Shown piece after piece: positions 1 to 10,244 of a DNA stretch of 64,000 bases; position 1 is the stretch's first letter, and each line of letters starts with the position of its first letter. The notes below the pieces were generated by a model. The model searched no databases. It saw only the letters and a list, made by a program, of their open reading frames with translations, and was not told the DNA's origin. Made by a program: the position numbers and the translations under genes. The stretch is from Hyphomicrobiales bacterium 4NK60-0047b (GTDB taxonomy: Bacteria > Pseudomonadota > Alphaproteobacteria > Rhizobiales > HXMU1428-3), in the NCBI GenBank assembly GCA_040367435.1, contig BAABWY010000005.1:124001-188000 (forward strand), written 5' to 3'.

Positions 1-505
1 CATCATCGGCACTTGAAGGTGCACGTGCTGCGACAGCTGGAGCTGCATTCTTTTGAGCGCCGCCTTGATCAATAGCACTTAAGATATCTTCTTTCAGCAC
101 TTGGCCACGTCTGCCAGAGCCATTTACACTTGCTAGATCAATATTATTTTCTTTGGCAAGTTTTCCAGCTGATGGGCTTGGCGGCATATCATCATTGGCA
201 GCTGCTGCTTTTTCTTCTTTTTTCGGACTTTCAGCTTTGGCTGCTGGGGCTGCAACGGCCGCTGCTTCACCTTCTGCGATGGCGCCAAGAAGAGCACCAA
301 CTTCAACGGTGTCTCCTTCTTCAACTTCAATCGCTCCCATTACGCCTGCCACTGGTGATGGCACTTCAACGGTTACTTTATCAGTTTCTAATTCAACGAG
401 AGGCTCATCAACATTGACGGCCTCGCCAGGCTTTTTAAACCATTGTCCAATGGTTGCTTCAGTGACACTTTCACCAAGAGTTGGAACTCTTATTTCTGTT
501 GACAT
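1..505 (-). CDS. sucB: 2-oxoglutarate dehydrogenase E2 (dihydrolipoyllysine succinyltransferase), N-terminal part only
   Basis: Partial gene: transcription runs leftward and the C-terminal catalytic domain lies beyond position 1. The protein starts [20 protein letters not shown], a standard E2 lipoyl-domain start. The lipoyl attachment site is visible as ETDKVTVEV with Lys43. An Ala/Pro-rich linker follows, then a peripheral-subunit-binding domain around residues 115-150 ([20 protein letters not shown]), which docks E1 and E3. Only the N-terminal ~168 residues are present. It lies 33 bp downstream of sucA on the same strand, so the two are almost certainly co-transcribed. E2 transfers the succinyl group from E1 to CoA in the cytoplasmic 2-oxoglutarate dehydrogenase complex. 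The succinyl- rather than acetyl-transferase call rests on the adjacent sucA and the GESVTEA start. Confidence 0.95.
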   Translation of the reverse strand, partial: MSTEIRVPTLGESVTEATIGQWFKKPGEAVNVDEPLVELETDKVTVEVPSPVAGVMGAIEVEEGDTVEVGALLGAIAEGEAAAVAAPAAKAESPKKEEKAAAANDDMPPSPSAGKLAKENNIDLASVNGSGRRGQVLKEDILSAIDQGGAQKNAAPAVAARAPSSADD

Positions 506-538
506 TGTATTGCCCTCATATTTGCAATTTCATCAAAA

Positions 539-3517
539 TTATACAGTTAATGCTTCATCTAAGAAGGCATTGAGTTGCGCCATGTGCCTGCTCATCATGC
601 CAGTTGCAGTGGATGCACTTGCCGCACGCCCAACATAAGATGGACGTTTGGTTTTAGCTCCTGTGTGATCCAAGACCCACTCAATATTACTTTCAACAAA
701 GCTCCAAGCGCCCATGTTTTTAGGCTCTTCCTGACACCAGATGACATCTGCATCTTTAAAGCGCGATAGCTCTTGGGCCAAAGCGCGCGCCGGGAATGGA
801 TAAAGCTGTTCAACACGCATTAGATAAACGTCTTTTATGCCGCGTTTTTCGCGCTCTTCAAACAAATCATAATAAACCTTGCCTGTGCACAAGACCACGC
901 GCTTGATTTTCTCATCAGCAACCAGCTTATCTTTTTTATCTGATGCCAACTCAGCGTCATCCCACAAAACACGGTGGAATGTTGAGTCTGGACCGAATTC
1001 ATCTAAACGAGATATCACACGTTTGTGCCGCAATAATGATTTTGGCGTCATCAGAATAAGTGGTTTTCTGAATTTACGATGTAATTGACGGCGCAGAATA
1101 TGGAAATAGTTCGCTGGTGTTGTACAGTTCGCTACTTGCCAATTGTCCTCAGCAGACAATTGCAAATACCGCTCGAGACGCGCTGAAGAGTGCTCTGGCC
1201 CTTGCCCCTCATAACCGTGAGGCAGCATCACAACCAAGCCCGACATACGAAGCCATTTGCGCTCGCCTGAACATAAGAACTGATCAAAAATAACCTGTGC
1301 CCCATTGGCAAAGTCACCAAATTGAGCTTCCCACATGGTAAGAGCTTGTGGTTCTGCCAGGCTATAGCCATATTCAAAGCCAAGAACCGCTTCTTCAGAA
1401 AGACTGGAGTTGATCACCTCAAAATGACCTTGGGTCTCTGAGATGTTATTTAGGGGTGTATATTTATCTTCATTTTCCTGATCAAGCAAAACTGAATGGC
1501 GATGAGAAAAAGTGCCGCGTTCACAATCTTGGCCTGAAAGGCGAACTCTGAAGCCTTCATTGACCAGCGAACCATAGGCCATATGCTCTGCCATGCCCCA
1601 ATCAATGCCAGCTTCGTCGTCGATCATTTTTCTGCGTTTTTTAATCAAACGCCCGATGGTTTTATGGATTTTAAAACCTTCCGGGATCTCGGTGATTTTA
1701 TTACCAATATTTCTTAGTTCATCCAATTCAACGCCTGTTTCACCACGCCGCGCATCATCTTCAGCAAAACCAATCGCTGACCAACGACCATCAAGCCAAT
1801 CTGCTTTGTTTGGCTTATAATCTTCACCAGCAGAAAACTCAACATCGAGCATTGCGCGTACTTCACCGCGCATGGCTTCAACTTCGTCTTTGGTCATCAC
1901 ACCTTCTTTGACGAGTTGTTCTGAATAGAGCTCAATGACAGATGGATGAGATCTGATTTTCTTGTACATCAATGGCTGTGTGAATGACGGCTCGTCGCCT
2001 TCATTGTGGCCAAAGCGACGATAGCAGAACATATCAATCACAACTGGTAATTGGAATTTCTGACGATATTCAACAGCCACTTTGGCAGCAAAAACCACGG
2101 CTTCAGGATCATCTCCATTTACGTGGAAAATTGGTGCGTTCACTGTTCTTGCTACATCTGATGGATATGGAGATGAACGCGAGAAATGCGGACTTGTTGT
2201 AAAGCCAATTTGGTTATTTACGATAAAGTGGATTGAACCAGCTGTTCTATGTCCCACCAAACCAGAGAGACCAAAACATTCAGCAACAACACCCTGGCCG
2301 GCAAATGCGGCATCACCGTGAAGGAGCAATGGTAGTACGGTTGTTCTATCAACCCTGCCTTTTTCATTTTTCACACCATGTAAATCTTGCTTCGCGCGCG
2401 CTTTGCCAAGCACAACAGGATTAACAATTTCAAGGTGAGATGGGTTTGCTGTTAGTGACAAATGAACTGAGTTGCCGTCAAATTCACGGTCACTTGAAGC
2501 ACCTAAGTGATATTTAACATCTCCAGAACCTTCAACATCATCAGGATTAGAAGACCCGCCTCTAAACTCGTTAAACACAGCGCGGAACGGCTTGCTCATC
2601 ACATTACATAAAACGTTTAGGCGACCACGATGTGGCATGCCTAGGATGATGTCTTTTACACCAAGGTTACCACCACGTTTGATGATTTGTTCAAGTGCAG
2701 GCACCAAGGCTTCACCACCATCCAAGCCAAATCGTTTTGTTCCTGTATATTTTACATCGAGGAATTTCTCAAAGCCTTCAGACTCCATCAGTTTATAAAG
2801 AATGGCTTTTTTGCCTTCAGGCGTGAAGCTGATGGCTTTATCTTTGCCTTCAATGCGTTCCTGGATCCAGGCCTTTTGCTCTGGATCAGAAATGTGCATG
2901 AATTCCACACCAACATTATGGCAATAGGTTCTTTTCAAGATCGCCATGATCTCGTTCATTGTTGCGGTCTCTAACCCCAACACGTGATCTAGAAAGATTG
3001 GGCGATCCATATCAGCTGCTGTAAAGCCATAGCTTTCAGGCTGTAGTTCTGTGTGTGCTGTTTTTTCAGCCAGACCAAGCGGATCAAGGTTCGCTCCTAA
3101 ATGGCCACGAACACGATAAGCACGAATGAGCATAAGAGCGCGAACACTGTCTTTAATGGCCCCTTGAGCTTCACTTTCTGAAATTTCAGCGCCTGTTGAT
3201 TTTGCACGCTGACTTATTTTTTTATCAAGATCTTTTTCAACGGCACCCCAATTACCATCCATTGCCGAAATCAGTTCGCCATTGGCAGCAATTGGCCAAT
3301 TGTCTTGTTTCCAGCTTGGGCCTTCAGAATTTTTATTGGCGTTGGCCATTGCTTCAATATCGGCTGGTTGCAAGCCCTCGAAAAAGCCTGCCCACTCATC
3401 TGATACTGATGCGGGGTTGGTTGACCATTTGGCATATAGTTCTTCTATATAGCCAGCATTTGCCCCATATAAAAATGAGGTTTTTAAGAAAGCATCATTT
3501 TCTTCATTTCGCGCCAT
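539..3517 (-). CDS. sucA: 2-oxoglutarate dehydrogenase E1 component
   Basis: Encodes 992 aa, the normal length for alphaproteobacterial SucA. It is the thiamine-diphosphate-dependent decarboxylase that starts oxidative decarboxylation of 2-oxoglutarate in the TCA cycle. Visible family features are the N-terminal segment with FLYGANAGYIEELYAKW (binds the E2 core), RVRGHLGANLDPLGL, the substrate/TPP region GMPHRGRLNVL, the TPP/Mg motif HGDAAFAGQGVV...NNQIGFTT, and the C-terminal transketolase half with LPHGYEGQGPEHSSAR. The chosen ATG has AAGGAA upstream. It lies between sucD (281-bp gap containing a nested inverted repeat) and sucB (33-bp gap). Separate expression of sucA-sucB from sucCD is possible because of that gap. 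No anomalies in the reading frame. Confidence 0.98.
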   Translation of the reverse strand: MARNEENDAFLKTSFLYGANAGYIEELYAKWSTNPASVSDEWAGFFEGLQPADIEAMANANKNSEGPSWKQDNWPIAANGELISAMDGNWGAVEKDLDKKISQRAKSTGAEISESEAQGAIKDSVRALMLIRAYRVRGHLGANLDPLGLAEKTAHTELQPESYGFTAADMDRPIFLDHVLGLETATMNEIMAILKRTYCHNVGVEFMHISDPEQKAWIQERIEGKDKAISFTPEGKKAILYKLMESEGFEKFLDVKYTGTKRFGLDGGEALVPALEQIIKRGGNLGVKDIILGMPHRGRLNVLCNVMSKPFRAVFNEFRGGSSNPDDVEGSGDVKYHLGASSDREFDGNSVHLSLTANPSHLEIVNPVVLGKARAKQDLHGVKNEKGRVDRTTVLPLLLHGDAAFAGQGVVAECFGLSGLVGHRTAGSIHFIVNNQIGFTTSPHFSRSSPYPSDVARTVNAPIFHVNGDDPEAVVFAAKVAVEYRQKFQLPVVIDMFCYRRFGHNEGDEPSFTQPLMYKKIRSHPSVIELYSEQLVKEGVMTKDEVEAMRGEVRAMLDVEFSAGEDYKPNKADWLDGRWSAIGFAEDDARRGETGVELDELRNIGNKITEIPEGFKIHKTIGRLIKKRRKMIDDEAGIDWGMAEHMAYGSLVNEGFRVRLSGQDCERGTFSHRHSVLLDQENEDKYTPLNNISETQGHFEVINSSLSEEAVLGFEYGYSLAEPQALTMWEAQFGDFANGAQVIFDQFLCSGERKWLRMSGLVVMLPHGYEGQGPEHSSARLERYLQLSAEDNWQVANCTTPANYFHILRRQLHRKFRKPLILMTPKSLLRHKRVISRLDEFGPDSTFHRVLWDDAELASDKKDKLVADEKIKRVVLCTGKVYYDLFEEREKRGIKDVYLMRVEQLYPFPARALAQELSRFKDADVIWCQEEPKNMGAWSFVESNIEWVLDHTGAKTKRPSYVGRAASASTATGMMSRHMAQLNAFLDEALTV

Positions 3518-3714
3518 AACCCAATATTCCTTGAAAAAAGCCGCATATATATTCTTTGTATTTCATACGAAAACACAATCACTTCAAAATCACTTTTTGG
3601 TTTATGGGTATCTAGCAACTTTAAAGCTACTTTATTTGCGCCTTTTTATGGGTGCCATTTCATAAGTATAAAGGTTCATAAATAAATATGCCCATAAGCC
3701 TCTATGATTTTTAA

Positions 3715-3759
3715 ATGCAGGCCAATTTTTCAAAATTGGCCTATAAAACTGGCCTGCAT
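3715..3759. other. Nested inverted repeat in the sucD-sucA gap
   Basis: The 281-bp gap between sucD and sucA contains an inner perfect hairpin (AGGCCAATTTT / AAAATTGGCCT) and an overlapping outer pairing ATGCAGGCCA / TGGCCTGCAT. On the sucA-sense (minus) strand the two are mutually exclusive, because the second AGGCCA can pair with either partner. On the plus strand a run of eight T follows. It could be a leaky terminator, an attenuator or a processing site separating sucCD from sucAB mRNA. The remainder of the gap is AT-rich with nothing else I recognise. Structure seen; role inferred. Confidence 0.55.
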
Positions 3760-3798
3760 CATTTTTTTTATCACTATCAATTCAGATAATGAGTGTAA

Positions 3799-4674
3799 TT
3801 ATCCCTTTAGGACATCAACCAAAGTTGTGCCTAGTGAAGCTGGGCTATCAGCAACTGCGATACCGGCCGATTTCATAGCTTCGATTTTGTCGCCTGCGCC
3901 ACCTTTACCGCCAGATACAATCGCACCAGCGTGACCCATTGTGCGGCCTGGAGGTGCTGTGACACCAGCGATGAAGCCTACAACTGGCTTCTTAACAGAG
4001 TTTTGCTTGAGGAATTCAGCTGCATCTTCTTCAGCTGAGCCACCAATTTCACCAATCATGATGATGCTTTCAGTTTCTTCGTCCGCCAAGAACATTTCTA
4101 GAATGTCGATGAACTCAGTTCCCTTCACTGGGTCACCGCCAATACCAACACATGTTGTTTGGCCAAGACCTGCAGCTGATGTTTGACCAACAGCTTCATA
4201 TGTCAATGTCCCTGAGCGAGAAAGAATGCCCACTTTACCGCGCTTATGAATGTGACCTGGCATAATACCGATTTTACATTCATCTGGTGTGATTACACCT
4301 GGGCAGTTAGGGCCGATAAGGCGTGTTTTAGAGCCTTCAAGTGCCCGTTTCACTTTTACCATATCCATCACTGGAATGCCTTCAGTGATACAGATAGCAA
4401 GTGGAATTTCAGCATCAATCGCTTCTAGGATAGCGTCACCAGCAAATGGTGGCGGTACATAGATAGCTGTCGCATTGGCGCCAGTTTTATCCATTGCTTC
4501 ATGAACTGAATTGAAAATTGGCAAATCAAGATGTTCGCCGCCACCTTTACCAGGTGTTACACCGCCAACCATTTGCGTGCCATATGCAATCGCTTGTTCT
4601 GAGTGAAATGTGCCTTGGCTACCTGTGAAACCTTGGCAGATAACTTTTGTATCTTTATTTACGAGAATTGACAT
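3799..4674 (-). CDS. sucD: Succinyl-CoA synthetase (ADP-forming), alpha subunit
   Basis: 291 aa, typical length. It converts succinyl-CoA + ADP/GDP + Pi to succinate, CoA and NTP, as a complex with SucC. The N-terminal CoA-binding Rossmann domain reads [12 protein letters not shown]. The CoA-ligase signature is SRSGTLTYE near residue 153, and the active-site phosphohistidine is His248 in [12 protein letters not shown]. Its ATG immediately follows the sucC stop (TAAATG), so translation is coupled. It is the last gene before the 281-bp gap to sucA. Confidence 0.98.
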   Translation of the reverse strand: MSILVNKDTKVICQGFTGSQGTFHSEQAIAYGTQMVGGVTPGKGGGEHLDLPIFNSVHEAMDKTGANATAIYVPPPFAGDAILEAIDAEIPLAICITEGIPVMDMVKVKRALEGSKTRLIGPNCPGVITPDECKIGIMPGHIHKRGKVGILSRSGTLTYEAVGQTSAAGLGQTTCVGIGGDPVKGTEFIDILEMFLADEETESIIMIGEIGGSAEEDAAEFLKQNSVKKPVVGFIAGVTAPPGRTMGHAGAIVSGGKGGAGDKIEAMKSAGIAVADSPASLGTTLVDVLKG

Positions 4675-5874
4675 TTACGCTGCCTCCTTCACTGCTGCCA
4701 CAATTTTTTGTGCAGCGTCAGCCAAATTGTCTGCCGGAATAATGGCAAGGCTTGAGCCCGCTAGAATTTCCTTACCTTTTTCAACGTTTGTGCCCTCAAG
4801 GCGAACAACCAATGGAACTTTCAAGTCCATTTCAGTTGCTGCTGCAATCACACCTTCTGCGATCACATCACAACGCATGATGCCACCAAAGATATTTACT
4901 AGAATACCTTTTACATTCTCGTCAGACAGAATGATTTTAAAAGCTTCAGTTACTTTTTCTTTTGTGGCGCCGCCGCCTACGTCAAGAAAGTTCGCTGGCT
5001 CTTCGCCATAAAGCTTGATGATGTCCATAGTGGCCATTGCCAAACCAGCACCGTTCACCATGCAACCAATGCTGCCATCTAGCTTGATGTATGAAAGGTC
5101 ATATTTTGACGCTTCAACTTCAGCTGCATCTTCTTCTTCAAGATCGCGAAGTTCCATAATTTCAGGGTGGCGATACAGTGAATTACCATCAAAGCCAATT
5201 TTAGCGTCAAGACATTTAAGTGTGTTTTCTTTTGTAACCACTAGTGGGTTGATCTCAAGAAGTGCCATGTCTTTTTCAGTGAAAGCTTTGTAAAGAGCTG
5301 CGCCAATTTTAGCGACTTGCTTAGCAAGGTCACCATGCAAGTTTAAAGCACCAGCTAGTTTACGACCATGCAGAGGCATAAAGCCTGTTGCTGGGTCAAC
5401 TGAAAATGTGATGATTTTTTCAGGTGTTTCTTCTGCCACAGCTTCAATGTCCATGCCACCTTCGGTTGAGGCTACGAATGCAACGCGAGATGTGTCACGA
5501 TCAACTAGAATTGAAAGATAAAGCTCATCTGCGATGTCTGTACCGTCTTCGATATAGAGGCGGTTAACTTGCTTGCCTTCAGGGCCTGTTTGGTGAGTTA
5601 CCAAAACCTTACCAAGCATTTCAGCTGCATTTGCTTCAACTTCATCAACAGAGTGGGCCAGGCGCACGCCGCCAGCTGCATCCGCGTCCAAACCTTTAAA
5701 TTTACCTTTACCACGGCCACCAGCGTGGATTTGAGACTTCACAACCCATAATGGGCCACCCAGTTCTTGAGCTGCTGCTCTAGCTTCAGCTGGTGTAAAA
5801 GCAATGCCGCCTTTTGATACAGGAACACCAAATTCCTTTAACACAGCCTTGCCTTGATATTCATGAATATTCAT
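4675..5874 (-). CDS. sucC: Succinyl-CoA synthetase (ADP-forming), beta subunit
   Basis: 399 aa from the chosen start ([16 protein letters not shown]), the canonical SucC N-terminus. An in-frame TTG nine codons upstream is possible but has no ribosome site, whereas the ATG at 5874 is preceded by AAAAAGG at good spacing. The ATP-grasp domain occupies the N-terminal ~240 residues ([23 protein letters not shown]). The C-terminal domain has [14 protein letters not shown] and [11 protein letters not shown], which provide the nucleotide and power-helix contacts. It lies 72 bp downstream of mdh, with a GC-rich stem-loop in the gap, and is fused back-to-back with sucD. Confidence 0.98.
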   Translation of the reverse strand: MNIHEYQGKAVLKEFGVPVSKGGIAFTPAEARAAAQELGGPLWVVKSQIHAGGRGKGKFKGLDADAAGGVRLAHSVDEVEANAAEMLGKVLVTHQTGPEGKQVNRLYIEDGTDIADELYLSILVDRDTSRVAFVASTEGGMDIEAVAEETPEKIITFSVDPATGFMPLHGRKLAGALNLHGDLAKQVAKIGAALYKAFTEKDMALLEINPLVVTKENTLKCLDAKIGFDGNSLYRHPEIMELRDLEEEDAAEVEASKYDLSYIKLDGSIGCMVNGAGLAMATMDIIKLYGEEPANFLDVGGGATKEKVTEAFKIILSDENVKGILVNIFGGIMRCDVIAEGVIAAATEMDLKVPLVVRLEGTNVEKGKEILAGSSLAIIPADNLADAAQKIVAAVKEAA

Positions 5875-5922
5875 ATGTTTTGCCTTTTTAGCTTTTTCCA
5901 ATTCCCAGGATCAGAATAAGAT

Positions 5923-5943
5923 AAGGCGGCTTACGCCGCCTTT
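5923..5943 (-). terminator. Stem-loop between mdh and sucC
   Basis: A perfect hairpin AAGGCGGC-GTAA-GCCGCCTT (minus-strand sense) directly follows the mdh stop codon. Only TTATCTTATT follows, not a clean T-run. It could partly terminate mdh transcripts or protect the mdh mRNA 3' end while allowing read-through into sucCD. Confidence 0.55.
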
Positions 5944-5946
5944 AAA

Positions 5947-7242
<1,296 letters not shown>

Positions 7243-8421
7243 TTAAGATTTTGTGCTTTCAACATCTTTTTCGTCTTCAACTAAATGGGCACCGCGTTGC
7301 ATTTCTATTAACCGAGAGGCAGTTCTCTCAAATAAAAAGGCATTATCACCCTCTTCATATAGCAGATTCGGCTCGACTTCTGCTGAGGCAACTAGGCGCA
7401 CCTGACTGTCATATATCGTATCAATTAATGTGATAAATCTTCGCGCCTGATCTCTTTGAGCTGCCCCTAATTTCGGAATGTCTTCGATAAAAATCGTGTG
7501 ATATTTTTCGACTAAAGTCAAATAATCATCGCGGCCAATTGGCTTTCCACACAGATCATGAAACGTAAATCTTGCGACGCCGTTCAACGCTTCTGGCACA
7601 ATTAACGTTCGCCCTTTTACGATAATTTGCGCCTGCTTCCCTTCAACTTTTCCGGTAATGTGCTGCCATAGACGACAGAGGTTTTCATCCGCTAATTGAT
7701 CATTTGGGCTGAAGAAAAGTTTAGCCCCTTCCAGTTCTCTTAAGCGAAAATCAATTGGAGAGACCACTTCATGGGTCATCATTTTACCGTTTAACATCTC
7801 AATAAAGGGGAGAAACAGCTGCCTGTTCAGCCCGTCTTTATACAAATCCTCAATTAGGCAGTTCGACGTGGCGACTAATACAACGCCCTCCTTAAACAAG
7901 GCATCAAAGAGACGACCTAAGATCATCGCATCTGCAATATCTGTTACATAAAACTCATCAAAACAGAGTAATTTGGCATCTTTTGCTATTTTTTCAGCGA
8001 CTAAGGGCACGGGATCGCCTTCGTGAGACTGTCTGAATTTATTGATTTGATCATGGACCAAAGCCATGAACTCATTGAAATGAAACCTTTTTTTGGGCTT
8101 AAAAGAAACGCTTTCAAAAAACAAATCCATCAACATGGTCTTACCACGCCCAACACCACCAAAAAGGTACAATCCCTTTGGTGCAGTCTCAGTCGCATCT
8201 TTCCGGCCGAAAATGCTCGATAAGATCCCATTTTCCGGAGGTTCATAAGAAGAGAGACGTTTTTCTAAACTGGTTAAATTCTGCACAGCCAAAGCCTGAG
8301 CGTCATCTGGAGTTATTGCTCCAGATGCAATCTGACTTTGATAATAGTGAAGAAAGTCGCTTACCACTCTTGATGCCTCAATTTTGCTGAAATCAGCCTT
8401 ACCACATGCCTTAATTAACAA
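7243..8421 (-). CDS. zapE: Cell division protein ZapE / AFG1-family ATPase
   Basis: 392 aa as annotated. It is an AAA-like P-loop ATPase of the AFG1/ZapE family, associated with FtsZ-ring function in bacteria and with membrane-protein quality control in mitochondria. Walker A is GGVGRGKT at residues 88-95. Walker B is LLCFDEF with Asp155 and Glu156, followed by VTDIADAM typical of the family. The start is uncertain: the listed start is a TTG with a distant GAGG, and an alternative GTG at 8367 has GAGG at 8-nt spacing. Location upstream of mdh is the usual alphaproteobacterial arrangement. Confidence 0.92.
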   Translation of the reverse strand: MLIKACGKADFSKIEASRVVSDFLHYYQSQIASGAITPDDAQALAVQNLTSLEKRLSSYEPPENGILSSIFGRKDATETAPKGLYLFGGVGRGKTMLMDLFFESVSFKPKKRFHFNEFMALVHDQINKFRQSHEGDPVPLVAEKIAKDAKLLCFDEFYVTDIADAMILGRLFDALFKEGVVLVATSNCLIEDLYKDGLNRQLFLPFIEMLNGKMMTHEVVSPIDFRLRELEGAKLFFSPNDQLADENLCRLWQHITGKVEGKQAQIIVKGRTLIVPEALNGVARFTFHDLCGKPIGRDDYLTLVEKYHTIFIEDIPKLGAAQRDQARRFITLIDTIYDSQVRLVASAEVEPNLLYEEGDNAFLFERTASRLIEMQRGAHLVEDEKDVESTKS

Positions 8422-8692
8422 GGGCTAACCAATTGCCTCTTCAGCGTCAAGGGATACCCACTAAAGTAGCTCTATTTTACCCTTATATGAGGTGTTATTT
8501 GCTTCGTAAATATTAGCTTTAAGCTATGCAATAAACGCAGACCTGGTATGCCAGCATTTCGCACAGATTTTGTTGGTATAATCATTGCGAGACCATAATT
8601 ATAAGTCATGCTCAATTCAAATTTAAGATGAAACTCTATGGTTCATTTTTACTCATGATTTGTAGCTAATTGTTTAATAATTGGAGGTTCCT

Positions 8693-9274
8693 ATGGGATC
8701 TGTCTCATTTAATGGGGGACATTTTCGCAAGCTTTGGAACGTGGAACTTGAAGAATTTCGCGACCATTTATTGCGCCTTAGCTCAGAAAGTCGGCATCTT
8801 AGGTTTGGTGCTGAAGTTTCTGATACATTTATTGAAGACTACGCCTCGCATGCTCTTGATAGCAATTGCCGTGTTTGGGGCTTTTTTGGCCCCCGCGGTA
8901 ATTTACGAGGCACCGGCGAGTTAAAGAGCTTTCCGAATAAGCCTGACTGTGCTGAAGCGGCTTTTACTGTTGAAGACCGTTACCGCGGACACGGCATTGG
9001 CTCAGAATTGCTGAGCCGTATTATCCGTTCAGCTCGGAACCGTGATATTCATCATCTTTATCTGAATTGCCTTAGTGAAAACCTCGTGATGCAGAGTGTT
9101 GCTCGCAAATTTCAAGCTGATCTAACATTTGATCAAGGCGATGTGGTTTGCGATCTAAAGCCTAGCCATGCCACGGCACTTACGCGTCTTGGTGAAGTTA
9201 TTGAAGATAGCAGTGGCCTAGTTTATGGGGTCCTTGATCTTCAGCACCGGTGGGTCGATTCTCATCTGCAATAA
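8693..9274 (+). CDS. GNAT-family N-acetyltransferase
   Basis: 193 aa from ATG at 8693, which has a strong GGAGG at 8683-8687. An in-frame TTG at 8681 overlaps that ribosome site and is rejected. The acetyl-CoA-binding core is visible as AAFTVEDRYRGHGIGSELLSRIIRSA (the R-G-H-G-I-G-S-E pyrophosphate loop) around residues 90-115, followed by HHLYLNCLSENLVMQSVARKF, a GNAT beta5/alpha4 pattern. Substrate unknown. It stands alone: zapE is divergent, and downstream it meets the convergent arsC across intergenic repeat A, which starts immediately after its stop codon. Confidence 0.85.
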   Translation: MGSVSFNGGHFRKLWNVELEEFRDHLLRLSSESRHLRFGAEVSDTFIEDYASHALDSNCRVWGFFGPRGNLRGTGELKSFPNKPDCAEAAFTVEDRYRGHGIGSELLSRIIRSARNRDIHHLYLNCLSENLVMQSVARKFQADLTFDQGDVVCDLKPSHATALTRLGEVIEDSSGLVYGVLDLQHRWVDSHLQ

Positions 9275-9550
9275 TTTCTCTCACGGCTATACTTTTTAGT
9301 GGCGCTTCAGGTTGCCCACCAGCAACCGCGCAGGCGCTTGGGCCTCCGAGGAGCGGCGCTTTTTTGCGATCAGCTTATCCGTACTCGCTGTGTTCCTTTC
9401 GGGCTGATCTTGTGCGCCGGACTTCGCTGACGCTTCGCCATGTCCCTCAGCCCGAAGTGGACTGAGCTCCTTCTTCGTTCAGTTGCCCACATGCAACCGT
9501 CGCTGCGACGGTGCCAGTTTAAACGTCAGACCTCCGAGAGGCGGTGCTTA
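9275..9550 (+). repeat. Structured intergenic repeat, copy A (long form)
   Basis: Fills the whole gap between the convergent GNAT and arsC genes and overlaps the arsC stop codon. It starts TTTCTCTCACGGCTATAC, shared with copies B and D. The short hairpin unit (GCTTCAG, then GGTTGC-CCACCA-GCAACC at 9310-9327) follows. Next come CCTCCGAGG...GCGGCGCT and GCGCCGGACTTCGCT. A hairpin with arms CTCAGCCC / GGACTGAG (one mismatch) and loop GAAGT at 9446-9466 lies between ATGTCC and CTCCTTCTTCG. A further CCACATGCAAC unit and a partial repeat of the CCTCCGAG...GCGGTGCTT block close it. Relative to D it carries an inserted segment bounded by GATCAGC / GCTGATC. Non-coding; family name unknown to me. Confidence 0.8.
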
Positions 9551-10009
9551 CACTGGATCGTTAAACTCTTTTGATGTGGTTAGAAACTCATCTACTTTGT
9601 TGCGGATCATTGTAAACACGTCTTCAAAGTCATCGTAGACTTTTGGATCATCCAATGGGGTTGCTGCTGGATCTGGAAACGGCCAATGATAGACAACTGG
9701 AGCGCCTGGCCAAACTGGGCAGGTTTCGTTTGCTGCATTATCACACACTGTTATAACCAAGTGCATTTGGGCTGCACCTTCAGCTTCAAACTCATCCCAG
9801 CTTTTTGACCGTGCATCTGTTACAGAAATTCCATGCTTTTCAAGTGTTTCCAATGCAACAGGATTCACCACACCTGTTGGTTTTGAACCAGCGCTATAAG
9901 CTTTCCATTTATCACCAGCGATATGATTGATATAGGCTTCGCTTAAAATAGAGCGCGCGCTATTGCCGGTACACAGGATTAAAACATTTCTTTGTTTTGG
10001 AGTTTCCAT
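9548..10009 (-). CDS. arsC: Arsenate reductase, thioredoxin-coupled (low-molecular-weight phosphatase fold)
   Basis: 153 aa. The P-loop CTGNSARS (Cys13, Arg19) is the C-x5-R-S motif of the LMW protein tyrosine phosphatase fold. Cys89 and Cys97 in VCDNAANETCPVW match the second and third redox cysteines of thioredoxin-dependent ArsC, so this is a reductase rather than a plain phosphatase. It reduces arsenate to arsenite in the cytoplasm. The usual ars partners (ArsR, ArsB/Acr3) are not next to it, so it stands alone here. Its stop codon lies inside the edge of repeat copy A. Confidence 0.9.
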   Translation of the reverse strand: METPKQRNVLILCTGNSARSILSEAYINHIAGDKWKAYSAGSKPTGVVNPVALETLEKHGISVTDARSKSWDEFEAEGAAQMHLVITVCDNAANETCPVWPGAPVVYHWPFPDPAATPLDDPKVYDDFEDVFTMIRNKVDEFLTTSKEFNDPV

Positions 10010-10111
10010 AGCTTGGCCCTTTAAAAAATGAGATAGTGAACGTTTATCAAACTTTGATTTGGGGAAATCAGTCTTGGCTATATGTCATTTTCACGACAGT
10101 GATATGACAAG

Positions 10112-10237
10112 TTTTCTCTCACGGCTATACTTTTAATGGCGCTTCAGGTTGCCCACATAGCATCCGCTTTTCTTTGCTTCAGATGCCCACAAAGCATCCG
10201 TTTTCTTTGCTTCAGATGCCCACAAAGCATCCGCATG
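10112..10237 (+). repeat. Structured intergenic repeat, copy B (short form, three hairpin units)
   Basis: Begins with TTTTCTCTCACGGCTATAC as in copies A and D. Three hairpin units follow, at 34- and 33-bp spacing. The first, GGTTGC-CCACATA-GCATCC, has a mismatched stem. The next two are GATGC-CCACAAA-GCATC. The block 10175-10237 recurs exactly at 11828-11890 on the other side of the pentapeptide gene. It ends 7 bp beyond that gene's stop codon. Confidence 0.8.
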
Positions 10238-10244
10238 CCCCACG

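Noticed and set aside
539-3517. Several 60-107-codon ORFs antisense to sucA and similar ORFs opposite other genes
   Set aside because: They mirror strongly conserved coding sequence on the other strand and have no ribosome sites.
3518-3798. Known sucA-type riboswitch before sucA
   Set aside because: The hairpins do not match any sucA or sucC motif that I can recall, and no conserved core sequence is recognisable.
9250-9465. 71-codon ORF through repeat copy A
   Set aside because: It lies in the non-coding repeat and overlaps the GNAT 3' end; no protein-like conservation with the other copies, which differ by indels.
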